A stretch of 64,000 nt of DNA from Streptomyces cadmiisoli (GTDB taxonomy: Bacteria; Actinomycetota; Actinomycetes; Streptomycetales; Streptomycetaceae), in the NCBI RefSeq assembly GCF_003261055.1, contig NZ_CP030074.1, positions 682,001-746,000 on the forward strand, in the 5' to 3' direction. The notes beneath the pieces were generated by a model. It was not told where the DNA came from. It searched no databases and saw only the letters and a list, made by a program, of their open reading frames with translations. A program made the position numbers and the translations under genes. Below, piece after piece: positions 36,901 through 46,000 of this stretch (position 1 is the first letter of the stretch; the number at the start of each line of letters is the position of its first letter).

Positions 36901-37826
36901 ACCCCTACATCGCAGACGAGCATGCCGTCATATCCGTGGCGTTCAGCCCGGACGGCCGCACCCTGGCCGCCGACGGAGCGGACGACACCACGCAGCTGTG
37001 GGACGTGACCGATCCCAGCCACCCGAAGCGGCGCGGCCCATCCCTGAACCATGATGATGCCGTCTCCGGATGGGTCTCGCAGGTGGAGTTCAGCCCGAAC
37101 GGGCGGGTGCTGGCCGTGCCAGGTGTCGGGGGCGAGGCATGGCTGTGGAATGTCACCGATCCAGATCACCCCAAGCTGCTGAGGCAGCCCCCCGACATCG
37201 ACTCCGCGACCGAATTCGGCTGGGCCGTGGCATTCAGCCGCGACGGGCGCACTCTGGCCAGCGGTGGTGAAGATGGCGACGGTCGCGGAATCATCCGGCT
37301 GTGGGACGTGACGGACCCCGCACACCCCAAGCGGCTCGGACAGCCGCTGACCACCCCTGGCGTCGTGAACAAGGTGGCATTCAGCCGCGACGGGCGCACT
37401 CTGGCCAGCGGGGGCGAGGACACCACCGTGCGGCTGTGGGATGTGACCGAGCCCGGTCGCGCCAAGCGGCTCGGGCAGCCGCTGACCACCGGCGGCCCTG
37501 TCAACGCGGTGGCTTTCAGCAGAGACGGGAAGACATTGGCCGGCGGCGGTCGGGGTGGGGCTGTACAGCTGTGGGACATGGCCGACCGCCTACACCCCCA
37601 GCAACTCGGCGAACTCCTCGGACACACCGTCAGTGTCACTTCTCTGGCGTTCAGTCCGAACGGGCACACTCTGGTCAGCACCGGAGAGGACTTCACCGTG
37701 CGCGTCTGGGAGATGAACGTGGATGCGGCCATTGACCGGATCTGCCGCATCACCCACAACAGCCTCACCCGTCAGCAATGGGACCAGCACATCCCCGGCA
37801 CCCCTTTCAACTCACCGTGCCCATAG
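33951..37826 (+). CDS. NLR-like STAND NTPase with WD40 repeats and N-terminal amyloid motif
   Basis: 1291-aa putative intracellular sensor. Residues about 17-38 carry the motif ASGQARIYQAGRDQHIVER, matching the tail of the preceding protein. An nSTAND1-type NTPase follows: entry motif PYPGLAAFDEEQARWFFGRD (65-84), Walker A GPSGAGKSS (108-116) and Walker B VVVVDQLEELFT (199-210). A hydrophobic segment (SVIAILTVLALMASAAAVVAF, about 525-545) may be a membrane helix and leads into a coiled stretch. From about 600 there are 14 WD40 repeats of the type VAFSPDGRTLAS.G.D..VRLWDVSDP, enough for two seven-bladed propellers. The expected logic is ligand sensing by WD40, oligomerisation through the NTPase and nucleation of the effector. 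Translational coupling (ATGA) with the effector supports one system. Confidence 0.9.
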   Translation: MSTPESSPPGSEETRLDASASGQARIYQAGRDQHIVERDLHLHYEDGVRRARRAELDDTPARECPYPGLAAFDEEQARWFFGRDPVIADLLIRLDERLRDGGSLVVVGPSGAGKSSLLRAGLLPALVRGALPAAGSAHWPRLLLTPTAHPVAALVTHLVDATGASVQDVSAAVAADPRSCAVRLRAMAEADRRAGTRLVVVVDQLEELFTLCVSDRERRAFLGVLTALAEQGPDGAGPAGLVVYGLRSDFYTPCANHSQLRTALQNGQLLLGPMSQSELKEAILFPARAADLDIEPGLVEVLLRDLGTPPADGSTNLPAQGYEAGRLPLLAHALRATWQQRHRHTLTVDGYQATGGIHHAVATTAERLFATLDPAQEQAARAVFLRLVKIGDNADDTRRRMPCTDLLASAKDPSATAAVIDTYTHGRLLTRHADIVEITHEALLHAWPRLRNWIDDDRAGHLIHQDLMEAAADWERAHRDTGMLYRGHRLEAAVHWATRSHQDHAGGAASAFLAASTRHARRSARIRRSVIAILTVLALMASAAAVVAFQQRSRAQAQRNEAVFNQIRAEAERLRGSQASLGAQLDLVTHRMRPQASSLYGDLITDANTALSAPLTGHAGDIISVAYSPDGRILASSGSDRTLRLWDMGDPAHPKPLGAPIRHTGWVQSVAFSPDGQTLASAGEGGEEDTLVRLWDLADPTHPTPRGLMNAGRFNRVLSAVFSPDGHTLAAAADDGVLLWDVADTARPKQLSHLVRGHTGTVWTVAYSPDGNTLASTGGISTAFGDGALLWDVSDPSRPELLGPPVELDSPSLAFSPDGRTLVGSADGAVRLWDVSDPRRLKQLRRPLRSPNLGSVAFSPDGRTLATAGGDAVQLWNLSSPAWPQKLGSPLGHTSPVSAVAFSPDGQTLATAGADGPIMLWTLPATVLAAHPHAVWTAAVSPDGRTLASGSEDRTVRLWDLSDPAHPKALSRPFGNTGAPRPKDPYIADEHAVISVAFSPDGRTLAADGADDTTQLWDVTDPSHPKRRGPSLNHDDAVSGWVSQVEFSPNGRVLAVPGVGGEAWLWNVTDPDHPKLLRQPPDIDSATEFGWAVAFSRDGRTLASGGEDGDGRGIIRLWDVTDPAHPKRLGQPLTTPGVVNKVAFSRDGRTLASGGEDTTVRLWDVTEPGRAKRLGQPLTTGGPVNAVAFSRDGKTLAGGGRGGAVQLWDMADRLHPQQLGELLGHTVSVTSLAFSPNGHTLVSTGEDFTVRVWEMNVDAAIDRICRITHNSLTRQQWDQHIPGTPFNSPCP

Positions 37827-37887
37827 TGGGCACCGGCCCGCACCCCCGGAAAACACACGGCCCGCCTCTGTTGCTGACCGGGCGAGC

Positions 37888-38988
37888 GCAAGCCAGAAGT
37901 GACACCGGACGTGCAACTGTTCGGCACCGGCGGGAGTCTAGCGGCCGAAGGGATGTTCTCCTGGAAAACACCTCCGTTCACCCGCGTTCCGACAGGGTTC
38001 TCTCCATGCCGATGCCCCCGTATGACCGTCGCGCCTCCCGTGTCGCTGTTGCCGCCCTCGGCGCTGCCGGCTTGATCGCGCTGGCCGCAGCGCCCGCCGC
38101 CTTCGCCGATGAACCCGCAGCCGAATTGGTCATCGGAGGCATCGAGCCGATCGACGGAGTGCAACCCGGGAGCACCTTCGATCTGCCGGGCACCGTGGCG
38201 AACAAGGGCACCGTAGCCGCTGTGGAGCCGGGCGCCGTCTACGCGCCCGAGAGGCCTCTCCTTGCCAAGGCACTGGACCGCGCGTTCAACGACGAGCTGC
38301 TTCTGCGTGCCGGGGAAAACGATCCAATGCCGGGCCCGCCTGGGTCATGGCCAAGTTGGGGGAGCCGACCGTAAGGGTCATGATCACGCTGCCCGCCGGA
38401 ACGTCGGTCGTCAAGACCCCCGGGTTCTGTAAGCCCAAGGGTAAGGCGTACCAGTGCGGTATGAGTCAGCGGGCTCTCAACGAGGGCGGCCGAGAGCCCT
38501 ACAACTTCCAGCTGAAGATCGACAAGCGCGTGGAGGACGCCAAGGGCTCGGTGGCGCTCAGCACCGAGGCGCGGCCGTTCGACCCCGACAAAGCCAACGA
38601 CAAGGCCGATATCACGCTGGATGTCACCGGTGGGGGGCCGGGCGGCTCGACCGGTGGTTCGACCGGCGGTTCGACTGGTGGTTCCAGCGGCGGTTCCACC
38701 GGTGGTTCGACCGGCGGCTCCTCCGGTGGTTCGACCAGTGGCTCGGGCGGATCGACCGGCGGGTCGTCGTCGACCGGCGGCGACGGCACGGCGGCGAATG
38801 GCGGCAACCTGGCAGAGACCGAGTCCTCGGCGTTGCCGATCGCGGGCGTGGCTGCCGCGGCGGTGGTCACGGGTGCGGGCCTGGTCGTCATCGTGCGCCG
38901 CCGCCGGGCCAAGAGCCTGAGCTGACGACCGTCCGACGCGAGCGGCGGTACCCACCCCGGGCCGGCCGCTGGTCCGGGACCTCCGTGC
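37888..38988 (+). repeat. direct repeat, right copy (deleted LAETG gene)
   Basis: Same segment as 30519-31956, shortened by two internal deletions of 138 and 202 nt. Similarity ends at CTCCGTGC, after which the flanks differ. Confidence 0.85.
38006..38925 (+). pseudogene. decayed duplicate of the LAETG surface protein gene
   Basis: The 5' frame (38006-38374) encodes the signal peptide and first domain but lacks 46 codons (in frame) after VANKGTVAA. At GENDP a 202-nt deletion, with CCA microhomology at the junction, shifts the frame and gives a stop at 38374. The old downstream frame is still open from 38347 to 38925. It carries LAETE instead of LAETG and LPIAG instead of LPITG, so the wall-sorting signal is also lost. 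The upstream 110 nt remain conserved, so transcription may persist. Confidence 0.85.
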
Positions 38989-39088
38989 TGCCTCGTTCGG
39001 TGGCGTATCAGGAGGTTCCCGGATCCGAGCCGAGTTGTTGAGCGGCATGCACGAACGCCGTTGCCGGCGACGGACCGGAGCCTGTGAG

Positions 39089-39117
39089 CGCGGCTTGATG
39101 ATCCATGTCAAGCCGCG
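39089..39117. terminator. perfect hairpin downstream of the decayed surface protein gene
   Basis: CGCGGCTTGA (39089-39098) pairs with TCAAGCCGCG (39108-39117) around a 9-nt loop. Confidence 0.6.
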
Positions 39118-39696
39118 TTCGTAGTCCAGCGGCGAGCACGGGTCGCCCAGATACTCCCCGGACCATCAGCAAACCCTCCTTGCTACCCCGCCAGCCGACC
39201 CGACACAGGTTGCAAGCCCGACCCGGCAGCACCCGGGCGGTATTGGGTTCGACGGCGTGCCGGGCCATGAGCGCTGCGTACTGGTTGGCCAGGTTCCCTG
39301 GCCCTGCGGGGTGGGCATCAGCGTCAGGGGCGTTCCTTGAGGCCGCCGCACCCAAAGGGCCGTGTCCCGGTTACCCGTCGGCACATCGGGTGATCGTCGC
39401 GTGCAGGTTTCTGCGAACGCGGCGCCGGGGGCAGGCAGGTGCCCTGCCCCCGCACGGGGGACGCACCCGGCGACTTCCTTGACAGGCCGTGTCCCGACCA
39501 GGGCTCGCTGGGGGTGCCGCCGGGATCCCCGCGATGATGACGGGCATGCTCGCTGGCTGCCCCGACGGCGATGGGACCGGGCCGATGTCCCGACAGCTCA
39601 GCGGCGCGGGCGTGAGTTTGCCCCACGCGCCATGTGCTGAGGCGGGCGGGCCGTGGGCCCCGCGGCCATGGGTGGGCGGGGCCACAACGGCTGGGA
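39118..39696. other. 579-nt stretch without a supported gene
   Basis: A minus-strand frame at 39008-39355 (NQYAALMARHAVEP..., ARVLPGRACNLC) looks partly protein-like but has no ribosome site or known motif and crosses the hairpin. The remainder is low-information GC-rich sequence. Confidence 0.35.
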
Positions 39697-40287
39697 TCAG
39701 TAGTTGGCGTTGGCGAGGATCTCGCCGTCCTTGTCGTAGACGGTCACGAGGCCGTTGTCCGACTCGTAGCAGGACGTGAACGCCGAGGCGATCAGCTTGC
39801 CCTGGCCGGCGTGCGGGCCGATGAGTCCACCGGTGAAGTCGGTGAAGACCTCGGGCGCGTCGAGGATGTCGTTCCGCTTGTCGGCGCCAGTGACCTTCGT
39901 GACGTGCTTGACGGCTTCCTTCTCGGTGGGCGTACCGGTCTTGGCGACGCAGTCCTGGAACTGCTCGGCCTGGGTCTTGCTTTCCTCGGCCGGTTCTTCC
40001 TTGGCCTCGTCGGCCTTCTGGTTGTCGTTGGCGCTGATGGCCTTGTCCTTGTTGCTGGTGTCGGTGGAGTCACTGTCTCCGCCGCTGGCCGCGACGCCCG
40101 CGACGACGAAGAGGGCGATGACCCCGAGGCAGCCGAGACCGGCGATCTTGCCGAAGCTGCGCTTCTTCGGCGGCTGCGGCGCCGGCGCGCCGTAGTAAGG
40201 AGGCGGCTGCTGCGGGCCGCCCCATCCGGGCTGCTGCGGGTACTGCTGCTGCGGCTGGTTGGGCTGCTGCGGGTACTGCTGGTTCAC
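39697..40287 (-). CDS. Gln/Pro-rich single-pass membrane protein
   Basis: 196-aa protein. The N-terminal 45 residues are a Gln/Pro/Tyr-rich cytoplasmic segment (NQQYPQQPNQPQQQYPQQPG). One transmembrane helix follows KKRSFGKI (AGLGCLGVIALFVVAGVAA), then an acidic linker. The external domain has two cysteines (FQDCVAKTGTPTEKEAVKHV and FTSCYESDNG) and ends DKDGEILANANY. The GTG at 40287 is preceded by GGGGGGACAC. This layout (disordered QP head, one helix, small external domain) is common in Streptomyces. The external domain resembles ones annotated as hypothetical; no function can be given. Confidence 0.8.
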   Translation of the reverse strand: MNQQYPQQPNQPQQQYPQQPGWGGPQQPPPYYGAPAPQPPKKRSFGKIAGLGCLGVIALFVVAGVAASGGDSDSTDTSNKDKAISANDNQKADEAKEEPAEESKTQAEQFQDCVAKTGTPTEKEAVKHVTKVTGADKRNDILDAPEVFTDFTGGLIGPHAGQGKLIASAFTSCYESDNGLVTVYDKDGEILANANY

Positions 40288-40548
40288 GTGTCCCCCCGAG
40301 GGATCGTTCGTGTATTGCCGGTGTACGACTCGTGAAGAAGTCGTGTGGTTGTAGAAGATCAAACCATTTCATTCGATCGAGGGATAGTCGTGACCCGAAT
40401 GGGTGAGGGTGCGGCCTTGCTGGTGAGGTGGTGCCGACTCTGCGGTCGGAGTGGTGCACGGATGAGATGGGCCGTGGCTACAGGGCCGCGGAACTCATCC
40501 AGCCGGCGTGCTGGTCGGGCTGGGGGTGCGCTGCGAGGCGGGGGCTGA

Positions 40549-40755
40549 CGGCCCGTCTCCTGAGGGGCGGCGGCCAGCGGCGCCGCGAGGGCGGGGATGT
40601 CGCGTAGGAAGCCGGCCAGTGCTGGCTTGTCGGGTGGCGGTGTGCAGGGGGTGACGCGATTGGTGATGTCATCGGGTCGGGTGCCGTCGAGGACGAACAG
40701 GAGTCGCGGGAAGTTCAGGTGCGGCGCCGCCAGTTCTCCGCCCCAGACGTCTGGT
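40549..40755 (-). pseudogene. fragment resembling a replication-relaxation protein C-terminus
   Basis: The minus-strand frame reads DVWGGELAAPHLNFPRLLFV and LDGTRPDDITNRV, then ALAGFLRDIPALAAPLA. The phrase 'FPRLLFVLDGT...NR...GFLRD.P' resembles the end of replication-relaxation family proteins encoded by actinobacterial mobile elements. No start and no N-terminal winged helix remain. The rest of 40288-40998 is unassigned. Confidence 0.35.
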
Positions 40756-40998
40756 CGAAGGCCGCTGGCCGGGGCCTTGTGACAGGCACGGGCGTGTACG
40801 CGTATCACCCCGCGTACGCGGTGATTCTTGCCGTGAGGCGTTCGGGGCACATGATGGTCCGGTCGACCTCGACGAACGCCCGCAGCATCACACCGGTCAG
40901 CGCGTGGCTGGCGCTCGCGGCCGTCCGGTCGCCTGGTCGGAAGACCGCAGGAAAGCGCCGGGCCTGGCAGACTGTGCGCGACCTGGGGGGAGATTGTC

Positions 40999-42588
40999 GT
41001 GCCGGATGAGTTGACCGTCCGCCGGATGCTCGGGGACCAGCCGTTCGCCGAGATCGGCCGGCCCGAGTGGGCGGTGACCGACGCGCGTCACGGCTGTGTC
41101 ATCGCGGCCGGTGACCTCGGGCACGTCATGTGGCGCGGTACGGGCCACTGGCTCGCCCACCGGATCGGTGTGTACGAGGCCGACACCCTCCGTCCGCGCC
41201 ACGTCGTCGCTTCCCGCTACTCCATATGTGCCATCGAGCCTCACCCCGAGCTGCCGCTCGTCGCCGTCGGCACCGGGCGCTACGACGGCTCCTGGGACTT
41301 TCAGGGACAGCTGCTCCTGCTGCACCTGGAGACCGGGCGCGTGACGAACCTGCTGAGCAAGAGCCGCCAAGTACGCCATCTGCGCTGGCTGGAGGACGGC
41401 AGGCTCGCGATGCTGCTGTCCCCCGAGGACAAGGACGGCGGCTTCAGCAAGGGCTTCGAGCTGGCCGTCGCGGCGGACGACTGGCTGTCTGCCCCGGCCG
41501 GTCTGGTCGACCCCGACGACACACGCCATCCGATGGTCGAGAGCGGACTCCTTTACGACCCGCGTGTGGAGGACACCCTTGCGCGGCTGACGGAGGGCCG
41601 GTGGCGGCGGCGGGCGGACGTGCGTGACCTGGCCGTGCTGGCCGACGGCCGGGTGCTCGCCACCGGCCGGCACACGGACCTCGAATGCTGGGATCCGTCG
41701 GGCGCGCTGAGGTGGACTCTGCCGGCGGACGGGGAGGGGAGCGTCCGGGTCGAGGCGGCCCCTGACGACGAGTCGGCGTGGGTGACGTACCGGGGCTACC
41801 GGCGCCACGAGGAGACGGGTCGCCCGGTCGACCGCTCGACCACCGTTCGGCGGATATCGACCGCGGACGGCGATGCCGTGGACTCCGTGGACGTGCCGTC
41901 GGCCCCCGCCGTGTGCGCCGCGGACGAAGGCTGGCTCGCCCTGCGCCCGCAAGGGCGCGACGCACACGCCGCGCTGCTGTTCGCCCCCACGCACCAGGAG
42001 GCGGCGCGCCTCGACGTCGTCCCCAGCCGCTCCAACTCCCCGGCGCTGCGCGTGAGACACAGCGCCCGTCTGCTGTACGTGGACGGCCCCGGCCCGGACG
42101 ACGACGCGCCGTGGATCCACGCGATCGATCCTCCGGGCGCCCACGGCCCCGCCGCTGTGCGCGCCCTCTTTCCTCTGCGCTGGGACCCGGCGTCCGCATT
42201 CCAGCCCTGGTCCGGCCCCGCCGTCGAGCTGACACACACCCTTGTCCACGCGGGCCGGTCGTACGAAAGGGGCGCTACTTATGCGGAATCCCGCGAGGGC
42301 ACGTACGTCGTGAGTCGCCGGCTGCCGGACGGAGAGGCACGCTGGGTCTACCTCACCGACAAGCCGCTCGCCGATCTCGACGGCGACGAGCGGAGGATGT
42401 ACGTCGTGTATCTCACCGGCGACGTGGAGATCCTGGACACGGCGACGGGCGAGGTGCGGGCCCGGCACACCCTGCGCGCACACGGCCACCCGGTCACGCC
42501 GGTGTCCGCCGCGTACCGGGCGGAGCAACAGCGGCTGGTCGTGGGGACGGTGGACGGGCGGATCCTGGACTGCTCGGTCCTGGATTGA
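40999..42588 (+). CDS. hypothetical beta-propeller-like cytoplasmic protein
   Basis: 529-aa protein without signal peptide. Recurrent strands with W/G patterns (PLVAVGTGRYDGSWDF, VLADGRVLATGRHTDLECWD, LVVGTVDGRILDC) suggest a WD40/YVTN-type propeller of about seven blades. The GTG start at 40999 has GGGGGGAGATTGTC before it. The gene stands alone. Its 3' end is followed by a 449-nt gap that contains a repeat shared with the MltG upstream region. Role unknown; no catalytic motif. Confidence 0.75.
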   Translation: MPDELTVRRMLGDQPFAEIGRPEWAVTDARHGCVIAAGDLGHVMWRGTGHWLAHRIGVYEADTLRPRHVVASRYSICAIEPHPELPLVAVGTGRYDGSWDFQGQLLLLHLETGRVTNLLSKSRQVRHLRWLEDGRLAMLLSPEDKDGGFSKGFELAVAADDWLSAPAGLVDPDDTRHPMVESGLLYDPRVEDTLARLTEGRWRRRADVRDLAVLADGRVLATGRHTDLECWDPSGALRWTLPADGEGSVRVEAAPDDESAWVTYRGYRRHEETGRPVDRSTTVRRISTADGDAVDSVDVPSAPAVCAADEGWLALRPQGRDAHAALLFAPTHQEAARLDVVPSRSNSPALRVRHSARLLYVDGPGPDDDAPWIHAIDPPGAHGPAAVRALFPLRWDPASAFQPWSGPAVELTHTLVHAGRSYERGATYAESREGTYVVSRRLPDGEARWVYLTDKPLADLDGDERRMYVVYLTGDVEILDTATGEVRARHTLRAHGHPVTPVSAAYRAEQQRLVVGTVDGRILDCSVLD

Positions 42589-42756
42589 CGGAGTCGGTAG
42601 AGGCCACCCGTCACCACGATGTGCCACCTGCCGGCGGAGGTCTCCTCCTCAAGAGGCTTCGGTCCGAAGTCAGTAACTGTGCGAACCAGCCAACTCGGCC
42701 AGAACGCCGCAACCGTGAGGATGTCTCGCCACCCGAGACGCGTGCCGTCCGATGCC

Positions 42757-42832
42757 TGGCCATTTGGATAGTTGATGCATTAATCAATAGGGTGGCCACT
42801 GCGGAATGGACACAGACCGCCGCCGCAGGCTG
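42757..42832 (+). repeat. 76-bp element shared with 56837-56912, copy A
   Basis: It begins TGGCCATTTGGATAGTTGAT and includes a dyad TTGAT-N6-ATCAA (42772-42787). Gap-free alignment to copy B gives roughly three quarters identity, including AGTTGATG, TCAATA and the end GGCTG. It lies 205 nt upstream of the NRPS start. Confidence 0.6.
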
Positions 42833-43037
42833 AGGCTGCCCTCTCCCCAGGAACCGTGCGATCCATGCGCTGTCCGGGGAGACGAGGCGCACCGGCCGGC
42901 GCTGTGGTGCCGCCGAAGACGCGGCACCGCGACGCGCCCCCCACCTCTGTCACGGCGGACCCCGACCGGGCCGCGCCGTCGGCCGTCACGGCCCGGCTCC
43001 GGCCCCCCCGCCAGACCACACGTACAGGAGCACAACC

Positions 43038-46000
43038 GTGACGTCCCACGACGAAGCGCAACTGCCGACCTACCCCATGTCGTTCGAGCAGGAGTCGATC
43101 TGGCTCCAGGACCAGTTCCACGAGGTCGGCGCGGGACCGGGTGACGACGACGAACCCCCGTACCCGTCGCGGTACTTGGAGTCCCTGGTCCACCGTCTGC
43201 ACGGCCCCGTCGACACCTCCGCCCTGGAGTCCGCGTTGACCGCGCTGGTGGCACACCAGGAGGGGCTGCGCAGCGCGTTCCGCAGCGTCGACGGCGCCCT
43301 GGTGCAGCAGGTGTTCCCGCCGATGCTGCTGCCCGTCGACGAACGGCGTGTTCGGCCGGACGAGTTGGAGGACGCACTGGCCGCGGCGATCACCCGCCCG
43401 GTGCCGCTGGACCGGCCACCGCTGCTGCGGGCCACCCTGCTGCGCACCGGGCCCGAGGACTCGGTGCTCGCGCTGGTCGGACACCACGCCGTGATGGACA
43501 GCTGGAGCAGCCGTCTGCTGGAGGAGCAGATCAGCGAGGGCTACCGGGCGGTCGTCGAGGGCCGGCCGCCCCGGCTGCCGGACATCCCCCTGCAGTTGGG
43601 GCCGTACGCGCAGCGGCAGCGCGAGGACGACGCCGTGAACTCCCCGGTGCATCTGGAGCACTGGCGTACCGTGCTCGCCGACGCGCCGGAGGAGTCCACC
43701 TTCCCCGGTGACCGGCCTCGGTCGGCCGTGCCCAGCCATCGTGGCGGCGAGATCCGCTTCACCGTGAACGGAGCCACCGGCACCGCGCTGCGTACGCTGG
43801 CGCGCGCCGAGCGGGCGACTCCGTTCGTGGTGCTGTTGTCGGCGTGGACGACGCTGCTCAACAGGCTGTCCGGGCAGGACGACGTGGTCGTGGGCACACC
43901 GTTCTCGCGGCGCAACGGAACGGAGGTCAAGTCCCTGGTGGGGTGTCTGACCGATGTGATGCCGGTGCGGCAGCGCTTCGGCGACGGCTGCACCTTCCGC
44001 GAGGTCGTCGCCTCCATGAAGGCCGGGGTGTGGTCCGCGATCCGGCACCGCCACATCCCGTACGGGCATCTCGTCCGCGAGTTCAGCCCCGAGCGCGTAC
44101 TGGGCCGTTTCCCACTGTTCCAGGTCATGTTCACCCTGGACGACGGACTGGGTGAGGGTCTGTCGTTGCCGGGGGTGGTTTCCGAGCGCGACCACGGCCA
44201 CAGCGGCCGGGCCAAGGTCGACCTGCTGCTGAACCTGGTCACCGACGGCGACGGCTACCGCGGCTACCTCGAGTACGCCCACGACCTGTACGACACCGCG
44301 ACGGCCCAGCGGATCGCCGACCGATTCGCCACCCTGCTGCGGGACGCGATACACAGGCCCGACGACCAGACCGCCGATCTGCGGCTGGTGACGGAGGAGG
44401 AAGAGGCCCGGACCCGGGCCTGGGCACAGGGGCCGCCCCCGTCGGTGACGCCGCCGCGCGCCCCGTCCGTCGTACGTCCGCACGCACTGGACGCCCCGAA
44501 CCGTCCCGCCGTGGTGCACGCCGACGTCACCCTCTCCTACGCCGAACTCGACGCCCGCGCCGACCGCCTGGCCGCGTCCCTGACCGCGCGGGGTCACACG
44601 GGAGCGCGGATCGGCGTGTGCATGGACCGCTCCGCCGACCACACCGTCACGGTGCTCGGCGTCCTGCGCGCCGGGGCGGCCTGCCTGCCACTGGACCCCG
44701 CACAGCCGGCCGAGCGCACCGCGTTCGTCCTGCGCGACGCCGACGTACGCGTCGTGCTCGCCGACCCCGCCCACGCCGCAGCCCTGCGCGCGGAGCACCC
44801 CGGCGTCACCGTCCTCACCCACGACGCGCTGCCCCCCGCCGCCCCGGAGACCGCGCTGCCCGAGGTCTCCGGCGACAGCCTGGCCTACGTCCTGTACACC
44901 TCCGGATCGACCGGACGCCCCAAGGGCGTGGCCATGACCCACCGCGGCCTGGCGAACCTGATCGCCTGGCAGCGGCGCGACTCCGTCTGCCGTACGGGCG
45001 CCAGGACACTGCACTTCGCGCCGCTCACCTTCGACGTGGCGTTCCAGGAGATCTTCGCCACCTGGGCCGCCGGAGGCACCCTCGTGGTCGCCGACGAAGC
45101 CGCCCGCAAGGACCCCCTGCACCTGCTCGCACTCCTGCGGGACCAGCGGGTGGAACGGCTGGTGCTGCCGTTCGTCGCCCTTCAGCAGCTCGCCGAGCAC
45201 GCCGTCGCAGAAGGCCAGGTCCTGGAGCATCTGCGGGAGGTGGCCACCTCGGGCGAGCAGCTGTACGTCACCCCGGCGCTGCGCGCCTTCTTCGGCCGGC
45301 TCACCCGCGCCGACTTGCAGAACCAGTACGGGCCCACCGAGACCCATGTCGTCACCGCGCTGCGCCTGACCGGGAACCCCGCCGGCTGGCCGGACCGGCC
45401 GGGCATCGGACGTCCGATCGACGGCGCACGCGTGGACGTACGGGACCGGGCGCTGAACCCGCTGCCGGTCGGGGTGACCGGTGAGATATGCGTCAGCGGT
45501 GTGCCGGTCGCGCAGGGCTATCTGGGACACGCCGCCGACGCGAACGACGGCTTCACGACCGGTCCCGACGGCGAACGCATCTACCGCACCGGGGACATGG
45601 GCCAGTTGCTGCCCGACGGCCAACTGGCCTTCCTCGGACGCGAGGACGACCAGGTGAAGATCCGCGGCTACCGCGTGGAGCTCCAGGAGGTCGAGGCAGC
45701 GCTCAAGCAGGTCCCCGGTGTCGCCGACGCGGTAGTGGTGGCCGTACCCGGCGAGACCTCGGCCTCCACCTGGCTCGCCGCCCACTACATCGCCGCCACG
45801 GGCACCCAGGTGTCGCCGTCGGCCGTACGGGACGCCCTGCGCGACCGGCTCCCCGCCCACCTGGTACCCGCCGCGATCGAGGCCGTCACCGCCTTCCCGC
45901 TCACCGCGAGCGGCAAGGCAGACCGCGCCGCGCTGGCCCGGGCACTGCCCGCTCCGGCACCGCTGGACGCTCCCCGCCCCGCGGCGGGAACCGCCACGCT

